64,000 bases of DNA from NCBI GenBank assembly GCA_006386115.1, contig VFIW01000135.1, forward strand, positions 39,948 through 103,947. Direction: 5' to 3'. This stretch comes from Globisporangium splendens. Its lineage: Eukaryota; Oomycota; Peronosporomycetes; Pythiales; Pythiaceae. The notes beneath the pieces are model-generated. The model saw nothing but the letters and a program-made list of their open reading frames with translations. It did no database searches and was not told the origin of the DNA. The position numbers were made by a program, and so were the translations under genes. Below are positions 20,309-29,396 of the stretch, piece by piece (the stretch's first letter is position 1; every line of letters begins with the position of its first letter).

Positions 20309-22771
20309 ATGAGCACGACGATCGCGGCTACGACGGCGTCTTCAACGCAGCACCGCGGCAAGTGGCAGCGCGAGGACGTGCTGCTGCTGCTGCGCGCGTG
20401 GAGCGACGTGGCCGACCAGCGAGACTACGCCGGCACCATCCAGGACAACGAGAGCGAGAGCGACGGTGAGAACGATGGCGACGCAGAGGAATCCGCACTG
20501 GCGGCGTCCAACGATAACGACGACAAGGACAAAGACAGCAGTAGCAGCAGCGCTGTGACTTCGGACGAGACCTCGAGCCAATCTGGTAAGAAGCGGCTAC
20601 GCGCACGTCTCTATGAGGAGAAGATCGCCGAGTTCGATGCGCGCGTGTACCGCCACTTCCTCGTGCTCAGTGGCGGCAATAATGCCAGCCGTCCTTCTTC
20701 TAATGCGGAAATCGAGGAGAGTGCTGCAGAAGACGCATCAGAAGCCACACAAGAGATAAAGGAGGAGGACGAAGAGGAAACCCCTTCTGTTGACCCATTG
20801 GCGGAGCCAGTGCCGCTGAACCGCACGGAGCGCGCGGTGATCGAGAAGAAGGATGCGCTCATGTACTCGTACCACTTCATCGCGCAATGGATGAAGAACT
20901 CAGCAAACGGCAACACAGGCACTGGTGGTGAAGGCAGAAACTGGTTTGCGCTCACCAAACAGCAGCAGAAGCAGGAAGTGCGCAGCGGGTTCAAGCGCAT
21001 CGCGTTCGTGTACCTGGACCACGAGATGTTTAACGTGCTGGAGCAACTCGCGCAGAAGAAGCAGAAGTCCAAGATGCGCGACCGCGTGGGCTTCCAACAC
21101 TGGCGCGACAGCGAGCACATCCAGCTACTGCGCGCGTGGGGCGAGGCGCTGCGCATCGTGGGCACCAAGCGCGACCTGAACCGCGTGCTCACGGAGCGGT
21201 TTCTGGCTCTCGGGTGCGACGAAAATGGCGGCAAGCGGCAGCGCTCCGAGGCGTCCATTATCGCGCGCAAGGAGAACATGGTGTTCTCGTACCTCTTCAT
21301 CTCGGCGTTCAGCGCGCAGAACGAGCACAGGGACTGGTTCTCGCTCACAAAAGCCGAGAAAAAGCAAATCCTGCTGAACGCGGGCCACAAGTCGACGCGC
21401 TTTGTCGACATCGACGAAGACATGTTCGACATCATCGGCATGCATCTGCACACAAGAGTTCGAAAGGCGAGGCAGGCGTCAAATGGCGAAGACGTAGTGG
21501 CGATGGAGACGTCGGCACCCTCGACGCCGCTGGTGGTCCAGGAAGCAGAAGAGAAGGGTGTTTCTGAAGACACAAGGCTTATGGAGTACGATTTGAGTGC
21601 GAACGAGACGTCGACACAAAGTGACGGTGCTGGCGCTGCATTGGATGTGGATGCAAACCGTGATGACGAAGGCGTGACCTCAATGGTAGACCAAAAGAAC
21701 CTTCCTCAGAGTTCTCTTTCAAGTGCTGACGCTACGCTTGATACTGCAATTCACGAAAACGAGGCGGCACAGAGTGACGGTGCTGGTGCTGCGTTGGGTG
21801 TTGGCGCGCACCGCGACGAAGAAGCCGTGACTGCTCCGCCAGACCAAGAGAAGCTGCTTCAGGATGCTGTTTCAAGCGTTGACGCTACGCGTGGCGCTGA
21901 GCTTCGCGAAAGCGATGTCCCAGAGGACTCACCAGGCAGCGAAGGCAATGCTGGTTCATCTGGTGACCCAGAGGGTCCACGCAGGAACGAAGCAGATACA
22001 CAGCCACTTGATACTCTTCTACCCCCAACGTCCAGACCAGATGGCCATGCACTCGACAGTGAAGGGTCGAGAGGACGTGGTGACTCGCACAACGATATGG
22101 AGATTCATCAGAACGAACCAGATCCACCTAGCAGCGAAGCATGTGCTGAGCCACTTGATGCACCTGTGCCTGAATCCAAACTTCATGACGACGTGCTCGA
22201 CAACGAAGCCACAGTACATGACGATTTACTCGACCATATGGAGATTCACCAGAACGAACCAGATCCACTCGGTAGCGAAGGAAATGCTGAGTCAGTCGAG
22301 TCTTCTATGTCAGAGTCCCCCAAAGTACAACAGCAGCAACCAACGACGACAGCATCGCCGCTGGAATCCGGTTTTCCCGAGTGGGACAAGGAGTACACAT
22401 CCGCCAGGAACAGTGTGCTTCCAGCGGAGGATAGTCGCGATGGATCCACAACACCACCAGCAGATCCCGAACAAGAAGCTACTCTCAATCTCTTCCAGAA
22501 GTACGCGGATCACTTTAACACGACGCTACGGCAGATGCAGGAATACGAGGAAAACGGACGGGAGCAGCGGAAGCGAGAACGAGAAGAACTGAGAGTAGAA
22601 CTCGAGAAACGGCGGCGCTACCGTGAAGAGCTCGTTCAAGACCGTGAGCAACGTGCACGTGAGCGAGATCGCATGAGCCAAGAGCTGGAGCAAATGCGCG
22701 TTGAGCGACAGCGCGAACGAGAACACGACTTAGCGCTTCTACGGACAATCTTGGAGCAATCGCGTTCCTAG
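20309..22771 (+). CDS. SANT-like/coiled-coil array protein C (two domains)
   Basis: 820 residues from the ATG at 20309 (MSTTIAATTASSTQ); the open frame upstream is the T-rich repeat. Domain 1 (~17-240) starts KWQREDVLLLLRAWSDV, is split by a Ser/Asp-rich insertion of ~80 residues, and resumes at KKDALMYSYHFIAQWM, RNWFALTKQQQKQE, FVYLDHEMF. Domain 2 (~263-380) starts HWRDSEHIQLLRAWGEAL and has RDWFSLTKAEKKQ and FVDIDEDMF. The linker holds in-frame duplications: a ~50-residue unit beginning QSDGAGAAL and a second unit around MEIHQNEPDP. The C-terminal ~90 residues are a strongly charged coiled coil ending LALLRTILEQ. Acidic clusters in the linker suit CK2 phosphorylation (inference). Confidence 0.87.
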   Translation: MSTTIAATTASSTQHRGKWQREDVLLLLRAWSDVADQRDYAGTIQDNESESDGENDGDAEESALAASNDNDDKDKDSSSSSAVTSDETSSQSGKKRLRARLYEEKIAEFDARVYRHFLVLSGGNNASRPSSNAEIEESAAEDASEATQEIKEEDEEETPSVDPLAEPVPLNRTERAVIEKKDALMYSYHFIAQWMKNSANGNTGTGGEGRNWFALTKQQQKQEVRSGFKRIAFVYLDHEMFNVLEQLAQKKQKSKMRDRVGFQHWRDSEHIQLLRAWGEALRIVGTKRDLNRVLTERFLALGCDENGGKRQRSEASIIARKENMVFSYLFISAFSAQNEHRDWFSLTKAEKKQILLNAGHKSTRFVDIDEDMFDIIGMHLHTRVRKARQASNGEDVVAMETSAPSTPLVVQEAEEKGVSEDTRLMEYDLSANETSTQSDGAGAALDVDANRDDEGVTSMVDQKNLPQSSLSSADATLDTAIHENEAAQSDGAGAALGVGAHRDEEAVTAPPDQEKLLQDAVSSVDATRGAELRESDVPEDSPGSEGNAGSSGDPEGPRRNEADTQPLDTLLPPTSRPDGHALDSEGSRGRGDSHNDMEIHQNEPDPPSSEACAEPLDAPVPESKLHDDVLDNEATVHDDLLDHMEIHQNEPDPLGSEGNAESVESSMSESPKVQQQQPTTTASPLESGFPEWDKEYTSARNSVLPAEDSRDGSTTPPADPEQEATLNLFQKYADHFNTTLRQMQEYEENGREQRKREREELRVELEKRRRYREELVQDREQRARERDRMSQELEQMRVERQREREHDLALLRTILEQSRS

Positions 22772-22949
22772 ATGTTCTGAGCATTTATGCTATCACAGAC
22801 GCATTGTGCAGCTACGAGGTGAGTGAGTTGTGTATGTGCTTCATTGGAACAATAGAAACTTGTTGCCTGCTTGGGTTCAACTCTTGGGTTCGCAGTAAAA
22901 CGGCAAAAAATGTGAATGCATGCGACTATGTAGTTTACATCTACGAGAC

Positions 22950-24407
22950 TCACACACTGCTGGCGTTGTAGTAGAGCTGGCGCTCCTCGTCGGGGTGGCA
23001 GAACGGGAACAAGATCGCGGGGTCGACTTTGTCCGGGTTGAACAAGTTCTTGCCCGAGTTGTAGGTGACGTAGCAGCCCAAGATGGTGCACACGAGGGCA
23101 CACGTGATCGCTGGGATCTTCTCGTACATGGGCATCGACTTCCACATCACCTTGACATAGAAGATGATCGGCAGGATGATGCAACTGAGCGACATGGCCG
23201 ACGAGCCGATGAAGTCCTGCAAATCCGAAAAGTCGTCACGCAACACGATCGCAACGACGACGAGCACGATGATGATGGCGATACGCAGGAGAATGTACTT
23301 GATGACGTTTGCGCCGCGGTATTCAAGCAGCTCTTCCTCGGGGTCCAGCGACACTTTTTCAATGTCGGCGACCGAGACGACCGAGCCCTTGGAGATGCGC
23401 GACTTGAGTTCGCTACGGACTCCTGGGGTTTCCGAGGCTTGGTAGTTGAGCGATTCAATGTCGTTGGGCTTTGGCTGGTGCATGCCCAAGAGCATACGCT
23501 CGGACAAGTAGAACGCAGGGGAGACGATGACAGCGAACGCGATCGTGATGTGCAACTGCATGCACATGTAAGCGAGGATAGCGAGCCCCTTGTTTGAGGA
23601 GAACCCGAGCTTGCTCAATCCAGTGACGGAATCAGGGAAGATGGAGAAGAGCATGTTGCCCGAGATCTGGCACCCGACCGCTGAGTACCCCGTGCTCGCC
23701 AAGACGAGGAACAAGCACGAGATGAACGTGATGGTGACAAACACGACACGAGGCATACGAGTTGGATCGCTGTGTTGGCGTTGAAGAGCAGGGATCACAA
23801 TACCAGCACCATAGGCGAGCGACAGGTTGCCGAAGGTGGTGGCGACTTGCTTGAATGAAATGTCAGGGACAGGCACCGAAGGGTGGCCACTCATACCGTG
23901 AAGCAACATGCCCAGCGCGAGGAAATCCGCAACAAGCGTGCCGACACAACCAGCGAAAGCCGCCGCGGCACCTTCCTTGAGCGTCGGTGTCAGGCAAACT
24001 GGTGTGACGGAAATCGCCATCAAGATGACCCATGTCGACTGACTGAAGGCGCCAGGAAAGAGACTGTCGAGCAACGTACCGCCGAGCACAAAGTACCAGA
24101 TCGGGATCGACAGACAGTAGCCCATTTGGGACACCACGACTAACCAGCGACCGACCTTGCCCATGCAAAACTCGCCGAGGTCACTGTACGTCTTCACCGA
24201 GCTCGGCGCGAGGAGCATCACCTTGGAGATCACGACGGACGCGTAGACGTTGGCGGTAGCCATGAAGAGCATGGCAAACACGGCGATGAACGGACCGGCG
24301 CGCGAAAAGTTGCCCGGCATACCGAGCGTGCCCACCCCGTAGACACAGCAGAAAAGGTTGGCGGCCACCTTGGCGTCTTCTAGCGTAAAGAGCGGTTTCT
24401 TCACCAT
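22950..24407 (-). CDS. AAAP-family amino-acid transporter
   Basis: 485 residues, ATG at 24407. Hydrophobic segments give about 11 membrane helices. The first (VAANLFCCVYGVGTLGMPG) carries the conserved GxGxLGMP-type signature of the amino acid/auxin permease (AAAP, vacuolar AVT-like) family. LSLAYGAGIVIPALQRQHSDP matches the family's helix 5-6 region. A hydrophilic loop of ~60 residues (NDIESLNYQASETP to EELLEYRG) lies before the last three helices. Such proteins move neutral amino acids with protons across plasma or vacuolar membranes; the substrate cannot be told from sequence. It interrupts the SANT-like array and has a near-perfect core promoter at 24465-24480. Confidence 0.93.
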   Translation of the reverse strand: MVKKPLFTLEDAKVAANLFCCVYGVGTLGMPGNFSRAGPFIAVFAMLFMATANVYASVVISKVMLLAPSSVKTYSDLGEFCMGKVGRWLVVVSQMGYCLSIPIWYFVLGGTLLDSLFPGAFSQSTWVILMAISVTPVCLTPTLKEGAAAAFAGCVGTLVADFLALGMLLHGMSGHPSVPVPDISFKQVATTFGNLSLAYGAGIVIPALQRQHSDPTRMPRVVFVTITFISCLFLVLASTGYSAVGCQISGNMLFSIFPDSVTGLSKLGFSSNKGLAILAYMCMQLHITIAFAVIVSPAFYLSERMLLGMHQPKPNDIESLNYQASETPGVRSELKSRISKGSVVSVADIEKVSLDPEEELLEYRGANVIKYILLRIAIIIVLVVVAIVLRDDFSDLQDFIGSSAMSLSCIILPIIFYVKVMWKSMPMYEKIPAITCALVCTILGCYVTYNSGKNLFNPDKVDPAILFPFCHPDEERQLYYNASSV

Positions 24408-24464
24408 GGTTTGTGACCTCGAAGACTTGAGTTGCTTGCGCTGGAGCTTTGATCAAGAGAAGGC

Positions 24465-24480
24465 AAATTGTGAAATGAGC
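24465..24480 (-). promoter_or_regulatory. Oomycete core promoter, exact consensus match
   Basis: On the minus strand this reads GCTCATTTCACAATTT, a full match to the oomycete Inr+FPR consensus GCTCATTYYNCAWTTT. It lies 58-73 nt upstream of the transporter ATG at 24407. Transcription should start at the Inr. Confidence 0.8.
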
Positions 24481-26192
24481 TCAAGTCTGTCGTGCTTTGG
24501 CTCTTCTCGGAGGTACGGCAACAACGGAACCCATGAACTTGCAGGAAGCTGGCTCCAGTTCGCTCATGAAGTTGTGCATCTCATGGCAAAAGGTGGGAGG
24601 GATGGACCCGTCTGGAAAGGGAGGAGCTGTGTGTACAAGGAGGACGACGAGTTGGTGAACAGATCCGCGAAGAAAGTGCAATCAAAAGAAGCGTCACCAG
24701 GCACACTTCGGAGCAGAGGCAGAAAGTTCGGAGCTTCTGTAAGTTCAACAGTGCAGCCGCGAGGTATGGCGGCTTTTCTAGAATCATGTGAGCTCATTTG
24801 CGAGACTTAATCCGGATCTTTAGTGATCCCACTTTGAACTGCGCGGTGTCCGCTTTGTGCCATGCACCACGTTTTGTTCAAGGCTGCGCCTTTATTGATG
24901 TGCACAACTCAGCCAACCTTTAACCCGATGTACCGGATTATTTGTTTTGTCACGCCAACAGATGTCCGTGCCTTTCTATCCTCTCACTCCGTCCAAACGC
25001 GCAGTTTGACGCGGGAGCGTGCGTCAAAATGCGTGATTAGCCACTTCGACATGGCACCCTTTTGGGATCGATGGGTTCCAAATAGAGCGAGAATGAAAAA
25101 GAAAGAAAATGCGCAAACAAGTTGGCTCAAGACACTGCCATCAGCATGGTGCAAAGTTGCGCGTGCCGCAGAAGGAGCTTAAGTGCAACTTGAAATGATA
25201 TTTCTACTGCGGAGGGCATATTTGGAAATATTCAACACAATAAGATTCACGAGAAATGCTTCCTCCATGCAAAAGACAACCACAATGCCAGATTTTACCG
25301 TAAGCTGCGCGACCCTGTGATGTGGGTTGGTGTTGATGCCATAGGTGTTCTCGTGTCCCCTGTACTAATCTATTTATCGGATATGAGGACATATGGCTTA
25401 GAATGAGTGGACATCAAGAAACTTGACTCTAATCTTTTTGTTTAGAAGAGCGACGAAGAAACAGCATACCTCGCAACACTGCGACAAGCAGTAGGTTCGT
25501 GCCAGACACATTTATCTGTGTCAGTCCGACACCAATCGGGCGGCATCATGCTGCTGTTATCTTTAGAGACCTAAGAGACGAACCATGAGCGTTTCGCTTT
25601 TTGCAGTAGAATGCGCAAGAGAGGTCAGATGACCTCGATGTGGAAGTAACTATCGAGTCTCCATCGCCGGAATATGAGATGCAGTAGAAAAGCACACTAG
25701 CTCCGAAGGCGCTTTTGATTGCTTCGGGACTTCACGCAGTCGGTCACAATTACCCGTTTGCTCATGGCTACGCGATTCGCTCGGAGCGAGGCGCCTGATT
25801 GGAACCAGCACGAACCAACAGCCCAACGAAAACGGACATTACATGTTTGAACTCATCTGAGGTTACACCGGCGCTTAGCAGTCAAACAGCGTTTTGCCTG
25901 ACTAATGAGTGGCACGCTGCGACCACCATACAATTAACCAACGGCACGCATGCAATGCGCACTTCACTTGGCTGGAGCTTCTCAATCGCTTCACCCCCAC
26001 CAGTGCAAAAAGGAGGCTTTGACGCTTTTTGTCATTATACCTTTCACTGCACTCGTCTTGCCATTTTCTGATATTGGTATTAGCATGATTGGATAAAATG
26101 CGCTCTTTGTCGATGTTGCGCGAACGTCGTCCTAGAATTTCCGAGTCAGCGTTTTTCCTGGTAAAAGCAAAACTTGAGCAAAGAAACCTGCG
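24481..26192. other. 1.7-kb gene-poor gap
   Basis: No convincing coding region on either strand. The open frame 24358-24810 (+) runs out of the transporter's antisense and has no motif. No tRNA, repeat or transposon end was recognised. Confidence 0.4.
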
Positions 26193-28853
26193 ATGGACAC
26201 GCCGTGGGACCGCGACGACCTGCAGCTCCTGGTCACGGCGTGGCGCCACGTCGCGATGGAGACAGCGGGACACGGTGCTGAGGAGCTCGACAGCCGCATT
26301 TTCCTGCAGTTCCTGCTGCTCGACGGCGGCGATTCTTCCCGCGAAGGAGCGAAGATCCCGAGCACCGCGAAGACGGAGAAGGCACTCGTGGAGCACAAAA
26401 ATGCTCTCATCGAGAGTTTCCATTTCATTGTGAGCTTCAACAAGACACCGCACAACCCGAGCTGGTTCACACTCAGCGATAAACAGAAGATGAAGGCCGT
26501 GGAGCAGCTCTTCACGGGATCGTGGTTCATCCACCTCGACCAGGAACTGTTTGCCGAACTGGACTTGGTCACGACGATGACGAATGCGATGTCAACAAAA
26601 TCGGCTATGCCAGTGACTGAACCGACGTCGTCTTTGTCTTCTGCCATAAACTCAATGAAAGCCGAGAATGCGACGCATGGCTCCGCGGAGTGCAAGCAAT
26701 CGACAGTGCCGGATCAGCTCGTGAAGCTTCAGGGTACACATCAATTAGTGTATCGTCCGTACTGGACGAAAGCAGAATTCTCGCACATTTTGCAAGCCTG
26801 GGAAGAAGCTCTTGACACAGCGCTTGCGCCGGGCAAGAATGCGCTCGACTTAAATTTGCGGGTGTACAATCGCTTCTGTGATCTCTTGGGCAGCAACACC
26901 AGACGGATTCAACCAGCGGTGCAAAGGAAAATTAAAGCGTTCCGGAAAACCTACGACATCATTTCGCGGTTCCGTCAAGAAGAGACTGAAAACTCGCTGA
27001 CCGCAGACTGGTTCTCCTTAAGCAGAACAGAGAAGGCAAAATACGTGAAAATATTGAACTACAAGTGGCATAACTATGCGGATATCGATGCGGACAAGTT
27101 CGTCACGCTGAAGAGAATCATCGCAAAGGAAAGGGAGCTAGCTGACAGGGATGACCCGACCCAGCAACCTGAAGCGCTGGACTCAGATGACGATGACAAG
27201 TACGATTTCACAACTGGTCGTACGAAACGTGGCTGCAAGAATTGGTCTCGAGAGGAGCTGTTGATGCTTCTTCGTGCTTGGCGGATTACTACAGAAAGTT
27301 CCCCGATTTCCGGTGAAATGATCAGCGAGTTTGACAAACGCATGTTTGAGCAATATCGAGTTCTCGCGGGTGGCAAGCTGAAACGAAGACCTCATGCAAT
27401 GGTTAACAAGAAAGACGCGCTGATGCATTCGTATCATTTTATCTTGGAGTATAACCAGAATCGCATTGAGACAAGTGAAGACGGGACAAAGAGTGAATCG
27501 GATTGGTTTTCATTGAGAAAATCCGAGAAGAGGAAGATTGTGGCCGAGAAGTTTGCCAAGTTTCAGTTTATCTACATGGACGAAGAGATGTTCGGCGAGC
27601 TAGAGATCCTTGCGGGCCAGGAAGAGAGATCGACGATGCGTAAACGAGTTGGTGGTGCCTGGTGGAGTGACGACGAGCTTCTTCTCCTCCTGAGAGCCTG
27701 GCATGGCGCCCTCATTGGTCCAAGGAATTGCAGTCTGAAAGACAGTATCTATAAGTGTTTCGTGGAGCTGTGCCATGGCAAGGAGGTGAGGACAGCGATG
27801 GCTGTTGCACAGAAACACAATTATGTGTTGGAGTCGTATGAATTTATCTCCAGCTACAACCTGAAAAATGGACGAGATGCTCAAAGTGATGAACCAAATC
27901 GAGATTGGTTTTCTCTGCCAAAACCGAAGAAAAGAGAGGAAGTCGTGAAAGCGCAGATCAGTTGGAATCATTTCGTGGATCTCAGCGAAGACATAGTGCA
28001 CACGATCGAATTGATTCTTCATTGCACCCAAGAGCCCAGTAATGATCAAGAAACGGTTCTTGCTAAGCTAGACGAGCTCAATTCAAAGAAGACTGACTCG
28101 ACTCGGGCGGTTTCTCAGTCTGAAGGTGGCATCAACACTGCGATTTACAGTGACACCAATGTGAAACTGCCGTCCTTAAAAGAAGGAGATGGTGAGAGAA
28201 AAAACGCACTGGCAGCGGTTGGGGATCTGCGCGCAGAAGAAGGCAGTGTGAACGGTGAAGCTTTGGCGGAAGCTGATTGCAGTGGGGGGAAGAGAAGCGA
28301 CAGCGAGACAGAATCTGAGCGGTATGATAGCGACGGCAGAAGTGAAACAGAAGATGAGAGCGGCGATAAAGAAGACGACGACATTAGTGACAGCCAGATC
28401 GTCGACACCGAGCAGGACAAGGTGGCAGTGAAAGTTTCTTCGAGTAAGCACGTCCCTGTAGAGAACATATTGGCGATTGATGATGTTGCAATGCTATGCC
28501 AGATCCCTGTTCAAGACTTTCCCGAGAGAATACCCACCGCAAATGAACGAGCACATGTTGGCGATGAAAGTGCTCAAGAAGCACAGAAAGTTTCTTCGCC
28601 AAACAAGAATCAAGGTTCAGACCCTGAAATCATTGATGTGATCGAAATCCTCGATAAACAGGTACACAATCTGAACGCAATGATGCAAAATATGTTGGAA
28701 GATCGAGACAGGAAGCGGAAGTTCAGGAGCGAAGAAATAGAAGCAATCAAGCTGAAGCGGTTGGAGATGCAAGAAGAGTGGGAACGACAACGACGCGCAA
28801 GGCTTGCCGATCAAGAAAAAGATCGCCTCTTCTTGAGAGAGTTGTTCCAGTAA
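26193..28853 (+). CDS. SANT-like/coiled-coil array protein D (four domains)
   Basis: 886 residues. Four successive domains: ~5-125 (PWDRDDLQLLVTAWRHV, PSWFTLSDKQKM, FIHLDQELFAEL), ~189-306 (YWTKAEFSHILQAWEEAL, DWFSLSRTEKAK, YADIDADKF), ~350-472 (NWSREELLMLLRAWRI, DWFSLRKSEKRK, FIYMDEEMFGEL) and ~489-606 (WWSDDELLLLLRAWHGAL, DWFSLPKPKKRE, FVDLSEDIV). The linker is Ser/Asp/Glu-rich. The C-terminal ~75 residues begin IIDVIEILDKQVHNLNAMMQ, a clear version of the family coil, and end DRLFLRELFQ, shared with gene E. Domains 3 and 4 keep all landmark residues; domain 2 is the most diverged. Confidence 0.88.
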   Translation: MDTPWDRDDLQLLVTAWRHVAMETAGHGAEELDSRIFLQFLLLDGGDSSREGAKIPSTAKTEKALVEHKNALIESFHFIVSFNKTPHNPSWFTLSDKQKMKAVEQLFTGSWFIHLDQELFAELDLVTTMTNAMSTKSAMPVTEPTSSLSSAINSMKAENATHGSAECKQSTVPDQLVKLQGTHQLVYRPYWTKAEFSHILQAWEEALDTALAPGKNALDLNLRVYNRFCDLLGSNTRRIQPAVQRKIKAFRKTYDIISRFRQEETENSLTADWFSLSRTEKAKYVKILNYKWHNYADIDADKFVTLKRIIAKERELADRDDPTQQPEALDSDDDDKYDFTTGRTKRGCKNWSREELLMLLRAWRITTESSPISGEMISEFDKRMFEQYRVLAGGKLKRRPHAMVNKKDALMHSYHFILEYNQNRIETSEDGTKSESDWFSLRKSEKRKIVAEKFAKFQFIYMDEEMFGELEILAGQEERSTMRKRVGGAWWSDDELLLLLRAWHGALIGPRNCSLKDSIYKCFVELCHGKEVRTAMAVAQKHNYVLESYEFISSYNLKNGRDAQSDEPNRDWFSLPKPKKREEVVKAQISWNHFVDLSEDIVHTIELILHCTQEPSNDQETVLAKLDELNSKKTDSTRAVSQSEGGINTAIYSDTNVKLPSLKEGDGERKNALAAVGDLRAEEGSVNGEALAEADCSGGKRSDSETESERYDSDGRSETEDESGDKEDDDISDSQIVDTEQDKVAVKVSSSKHVPVENILAIDDVAMLCQIPVQDFPERIPTANERAHVGDESAQEAQKVSSPNKNQGSDPEIIDVIEILDKQVHNLNAMMQNMLEDRDRKRKFRSEEIEAIKLKRLEMQEEWERQRRARLADQEKDRLFLRELFQ

Positions 28854-29396
28854 TAAAAATGGGCGAAAATATTGTTCTCGATGTACAATTATGCTATTTT
28901 CCTTATTTGGGCTCATATGTCTTTGCTTTAGTTGCATCGCGCTACTGTGACTGTCACAACTGGCTTTGGACGTGAAAAGATTACCAACTGACAAAATGCT
29001 GTCTTCGATAAACAGCAAAAATGTTGGACTCACTCCTACCTAGACACAGACAACCTGTGATGCATACTTTGAGAGTTATCACATTCGGCTAAGACAACCG
29101 CGGTGTCGACGAGCTATATTGTAAGGTCACTTCCGTCTCGCCAGCTCGACAGGTTTGCCTCGCAACGCGTTGCCACTACTGCTACAGCACGACAGGAAAC
29201 GAGAGCAATGAGGTTGAAGCTCTGACACATGGTTCACAGAGAAACGACACATACATCACAGATAAATAACACTTTCGAATGTTTGAAACAAAGAGCTGCG
29301 TTTCTGTGAATACCCTTACATCCGCATAACTGACAGTCCAAAGTCTCCGAGTCTCGAGTCCATCAGAACAGTTATTTAACATTTCCGAAGCACATC
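28854..29396. other. Intergenic region between genes D and E
   Basis: No gene recognised; only short frames without motifs. It should contain the promoter of gene E, but no clear Inr/FPR match was seen. Confidence 0.4.

Noticed and set aside
20611..21573. 320-codon minus-strand open frame inside gene C
   Set aside because: Ser/Arg/Cys-rich shadow opposite clear domain motifs.
24358..24810. 150-codon open frame beyond the transporter start
   Set aside because: It overlaps the transporter 5' end and its core promoter in antisense, and has no recognisable feature.
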